Positions 62,488-64,000 of a DNA stretch of 64,000 nt are shown here, piece after piece (position 1 is the first letter of the stretch; every line of letters begins with the position of its first letter). The DNA comes from Chitinimonas sp. BJYL2 (GTDB lineage Bacteria; Pseudomonadota; Gammaproteobacteria; Burkholderiales; Chitinimonadaceae). The stretch spans positions 310,001 to 374,000 of the forward strand of contig NZ_JANZKW010000004.1 of assembly GCF_027257935.1 (NCBI RefSeq). The letters are read 5' to 3'. The position numbers were made by a program, and so were the translations under genes. The notes under the pieces were generated by a model that did no database searches, was not told the origin of the DNA, and saw only the letters and a list, made by a program, of their open reading frames with translations.

Positions 62488-63702
62488 ATGACCGCCGCCC
62501 TCCAGACCGCCCTCGCCGCTCTTGGCACCGCCCCGCTCACCGAAGCCAGCCTGCGCGAGCACATTCATCGGCTGTTCCAGCGCGTGCTCAACCAGGGCCC
62601 CAAGGAGACCTACCTCGCCAATCACTCACTGGGCCGCCCGCTTGATGCGATGGCGAGTGACCTGGCCGAAGGCGCCGCCGCTTGGTACAGCCGTCTCGAC
62701 GACGCCTGGATGCCCTGGTGGAACGAGATGACGCACTGGCGGACCAATACCGCGCAACTGCTGGGCGCGGCCCGCCCCGACTGCATCGTGCCCAAGACCA
62801 GCGCCGGCCAAGGCCTGCGCGCCGTGCTCAATCACTACGACAACACCCCGCGCGTGCTGAGCACTACGGGAGAGTTCGACTCCATCGACCATATCCTCAA
62901 GCAGTACCAGGCGCGTAACCGCGCCGAGGTGCAATGGGTCGGCGCGCGCGACGATGGCCGCTATGCGGTGGATGACCTGATCGCCAGACTCGATGGCATC
63001 GACCTGGTCGTGGTGTCGCACGTGTTCTTTGCCACCGGCCAGGTGCTGGCCGACGTGGAGAAGCTGATCGATGCCGCGCACACCGCCGGTGCCCGGGTGA
63101 TGCTGGATCTGTATCACAGCTATGGCGTAATCCCCGTCGATATCGCCGCACTGGGCGCCGATTACGCGATTGCGGGCAGCTACAAATACCTGCGCGGCGG
63201 GCCCGGTGTGTGCTGGCTGTACGTGGCACCGCAGCATCTGGCCGATGGCGCACACACGCTCGATACCGGCTGGTTCGCCAAGCGCGAGCCGTTTGCCTAT
63301 GCGCGCCCCGTGCCGCCCGAGTTCGCCGAGGGTGGCGATGCCTGGATGGAGTCCACCTTCAATCCGCTGGGGTTCTATCAGGCGCGCTCGGGTCTGGCGC
63401 TGGTGAGTGGTTTGGGCGTGGCTCGGTTGCGCGCCTATTCGCTGGCCCAGAAGCGCGCGTTATCCGCAGCACTGGCTGCGCGTGGTATCGACCACTTCGG
63501 TGCTGATGCAGCTTACGGCGCCTATGTGACGATCCCGCATGCCGACCCGATGGCACTGGCCAAGCGCCTGCACGCGGCCGGTATCAACGGCGATGCGCGC
63601 TCTGCCGGGCTGAGGCTGTGTCCGGATATCCTCACGACGAGCTCGGATATCGAGCACGCCGCGACCGTTCTGCATCGGGTATTGGCTCAGCCCACGGCGT
63701 AG
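62488..63702 (+). CDS. Kynureninase-like class V PLP-dependent enzyme
   Basis: A 404-residue fold-type I PLP protein. NHSLGRPLDAMASDLAEGAAAWYSRLDDAWMPWW (in parts: LANHSLGRPLDAM, DAWMPWW) and PKTSAGQGLRAVLNHY are kynureninase-type. The PLP lysine is in AIAGSYKYLRGGPGVCWLYV, with the aspartate in VMLDLYHSYGVIPVD. Kynureninase hydrolyses kynurenine to anthranilate, but related enzymes act as aminotransferases or lyases and no tryptophan-catabolism gene is next to it, so the reaction is left open. The ATG at 62488 is chosen; an upstream TTG at 62398 has no support. Confidence 0.88.
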   Translation: MTAALQTALAALGTAPLTEASLREHIHRLFQRVLNQGPKETYLANHSLGRPLDAMASDLAEGAAAWYSRLDDAWMPWWNEMTHWRTNTAQLLGAARPDCIVPKTSAGQGLRAVLNHYDNTPRVLSTTGEFDSIDHILKQYQARNRAEVQWVGARDDGRYAVDDLIARLDGIDLVVVSHVFFATGQVLADVEKLIDAAHTAGARVMLDLYHSYGVIPVDIAALGADYAIAGSYKYLRGGPGVCWLYVAPQHLADGAHTLDTGWFAKREPFAYARPVPPEFAEGGDAWMESTFNPLGFYQARSGLALVSGLGVARLRAYSLAQKRALSAALAARGIDHFGADAAYGAYVTIPHADPMALAKRLHAAGINGDARSAGLRLCPDILTTSSDIEHAATVLHRVLAQPTA

Positions 63703-63734
63703 GGTGCAATAAGGCCTCCGGCCGCGTTGCCCCT
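63701..63734. repeat. Palindromic intergenic repeat, GTGCAAT family, copy 5 (degenerate)
   Basis: AGGGTGCAAT (63701-63710) followed by AAGGCCTCCGGCCGCGT and the decayed partner arm TTGCCCCT (63727-63734). It begins at the stop codon of the kynureninase-like gene. Confidence 0.5.
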
Positions 63735-63742
63735 TTAAGGCC

Positions 63743-64000
63743 TCAGTTCGCCTGCGGACTCACCCGCAACACGCTGCCCTTCGCCTCATCGGTCAAGAGA
63801 TAGATCAATCCGTCTGGCCCCACCCGTACATCGCGAATGCGCTGCTTGATCTCGGTCAGCAAGCGCTCCTCACTCACGATGCGCGTGCCGTCGAGCTCCA
63901 GTCGCGCCAGCATCTGGCCGCGCAGGCCGCCCACCAGCAGGTTGCCGCGCCACTTCGCGAATGGCTGGCCGCCATAAAACGCCATGCCCGATGTGGCAAT
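63743..64000 (-). CDS. PQQ-type soluble sugar dehydrogenase, C-terminal part (runs off the window edge)
   Basis: The last 85 codons of a longer protein; the frame stays open to the window edge and enters as IATSGMAFYGGQPFAKWRGNLLVGGLRG. The segments NLLVGGLRGQMLARLELDG, ERLLTEIKQRIRDVRVGPDGLIYLLTDE and GSVLRVSP are the final blades of the Asd/YliI (GSDH) six-bladed propeller. Members oxidise aldose sugars with PQQ and are usually exported. The N-terminus and the quinone site lie outside the window, so activity cannot be judged. Confidence 0.88.
   Translation of the reverse strand: MATSGMAFYGGQPFAKWRGNLLVGGLRGQMLARLELDGTRIVSEERLLTEIKQRIRDVRVGPDGLIYLLTDEAKGSVLRVSPQAN

Overview
The window is GC-rich, densely packed bacterial chromosome from a Gram-negative: outer-membrane biogenesis genes (lolA, tamA, tamB), an OmpA-type protein and lipoproteins are present. 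A DUF3460 protein, a RibBA whose GTP cyclohydrolase half has lost its zinc cysteines, a class I PHB synthase beside a beta-ketothiolase, and a lipase with its own foldase together suggest a betaproteobacterium, probably Neisseriales (Chitinibacteraceae-like). The genus cannot be fixed from sequence alone. About 60 protein genes are supported. I recognised no rRNA, tRNA, CRISPR array or prophage.

Layout. 1-7.7 kb: start of gyrA (minus), ompA-like, lolA-rarA, a TetR/hydrolase pair, serS and an MFS exporter. 7.8-11.1 kb: DUF3460 and the PHB pair phaC-phaA. 11.4-17.4 kb: PBP7-type endopeptidase, then an iron block (Fur-boxed bfd, bfr, and an FbpABC ferric importer). 17.5-29.1 kb: rdgC, ggt, a DMT transporter, a transglutaminase/TPR lipoprotein, DUF523-DUF1294, a c-di-GMP protein with a periplasmic glycan-binding domain, tyrS and anmK. 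29.1-30.6 kb: a small low-GC accessory spot, made of a 0.66-kb cassette with inverted-repeat ends and a FitA/VapC toxin-antitoxin pair. 30.6-36 kb: a persulfide-type regulon (BigR-like ArsR regulator, SulP transporter, divergent metallo-beta-lactamase-fold persulfide dioxygenase) with an acyl-CoA synthetase and two small membrane proteins downstream. 36-42.8 kb: MgtC/DUF4010 protein, lipase plus foldase, and a 1105-residue tricorn-type protease. 42.9-48.6 kb: a second ArsR regulator divergent from an RND pump that is followed by DUF2892, TrxC and rhodanese genes. 48.6-55.6 kb: lipoprotein, OsmC, pirin, then the housekeeping run ribBA-ribH-nusB-thiL-pgpA and an exonuclease/GIY-YIG fusion. 55.7-64 kb: tamA-tamB, a SprA-type putative metalloprotease, a kynureninase-like PLP enzyme and the end of a PQQ-type sugar dehydrogenase.

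The parts that most repay attention are the CBM41(PUD)-GGDEF-EAL receptor at 23798-25717; the two thiol/sulfur-linked ArsR loci, each with a palindrome embedded in its divergent promoter and each with a DUF2892 membrane protein close by; the low-GC inverted-repeat cassette at 29146-29808; and a family of short intergenic palindromes built on AGGGTGCAAT, with five copies. Domain assignments rest on motif recognition by eye. No database search was run.
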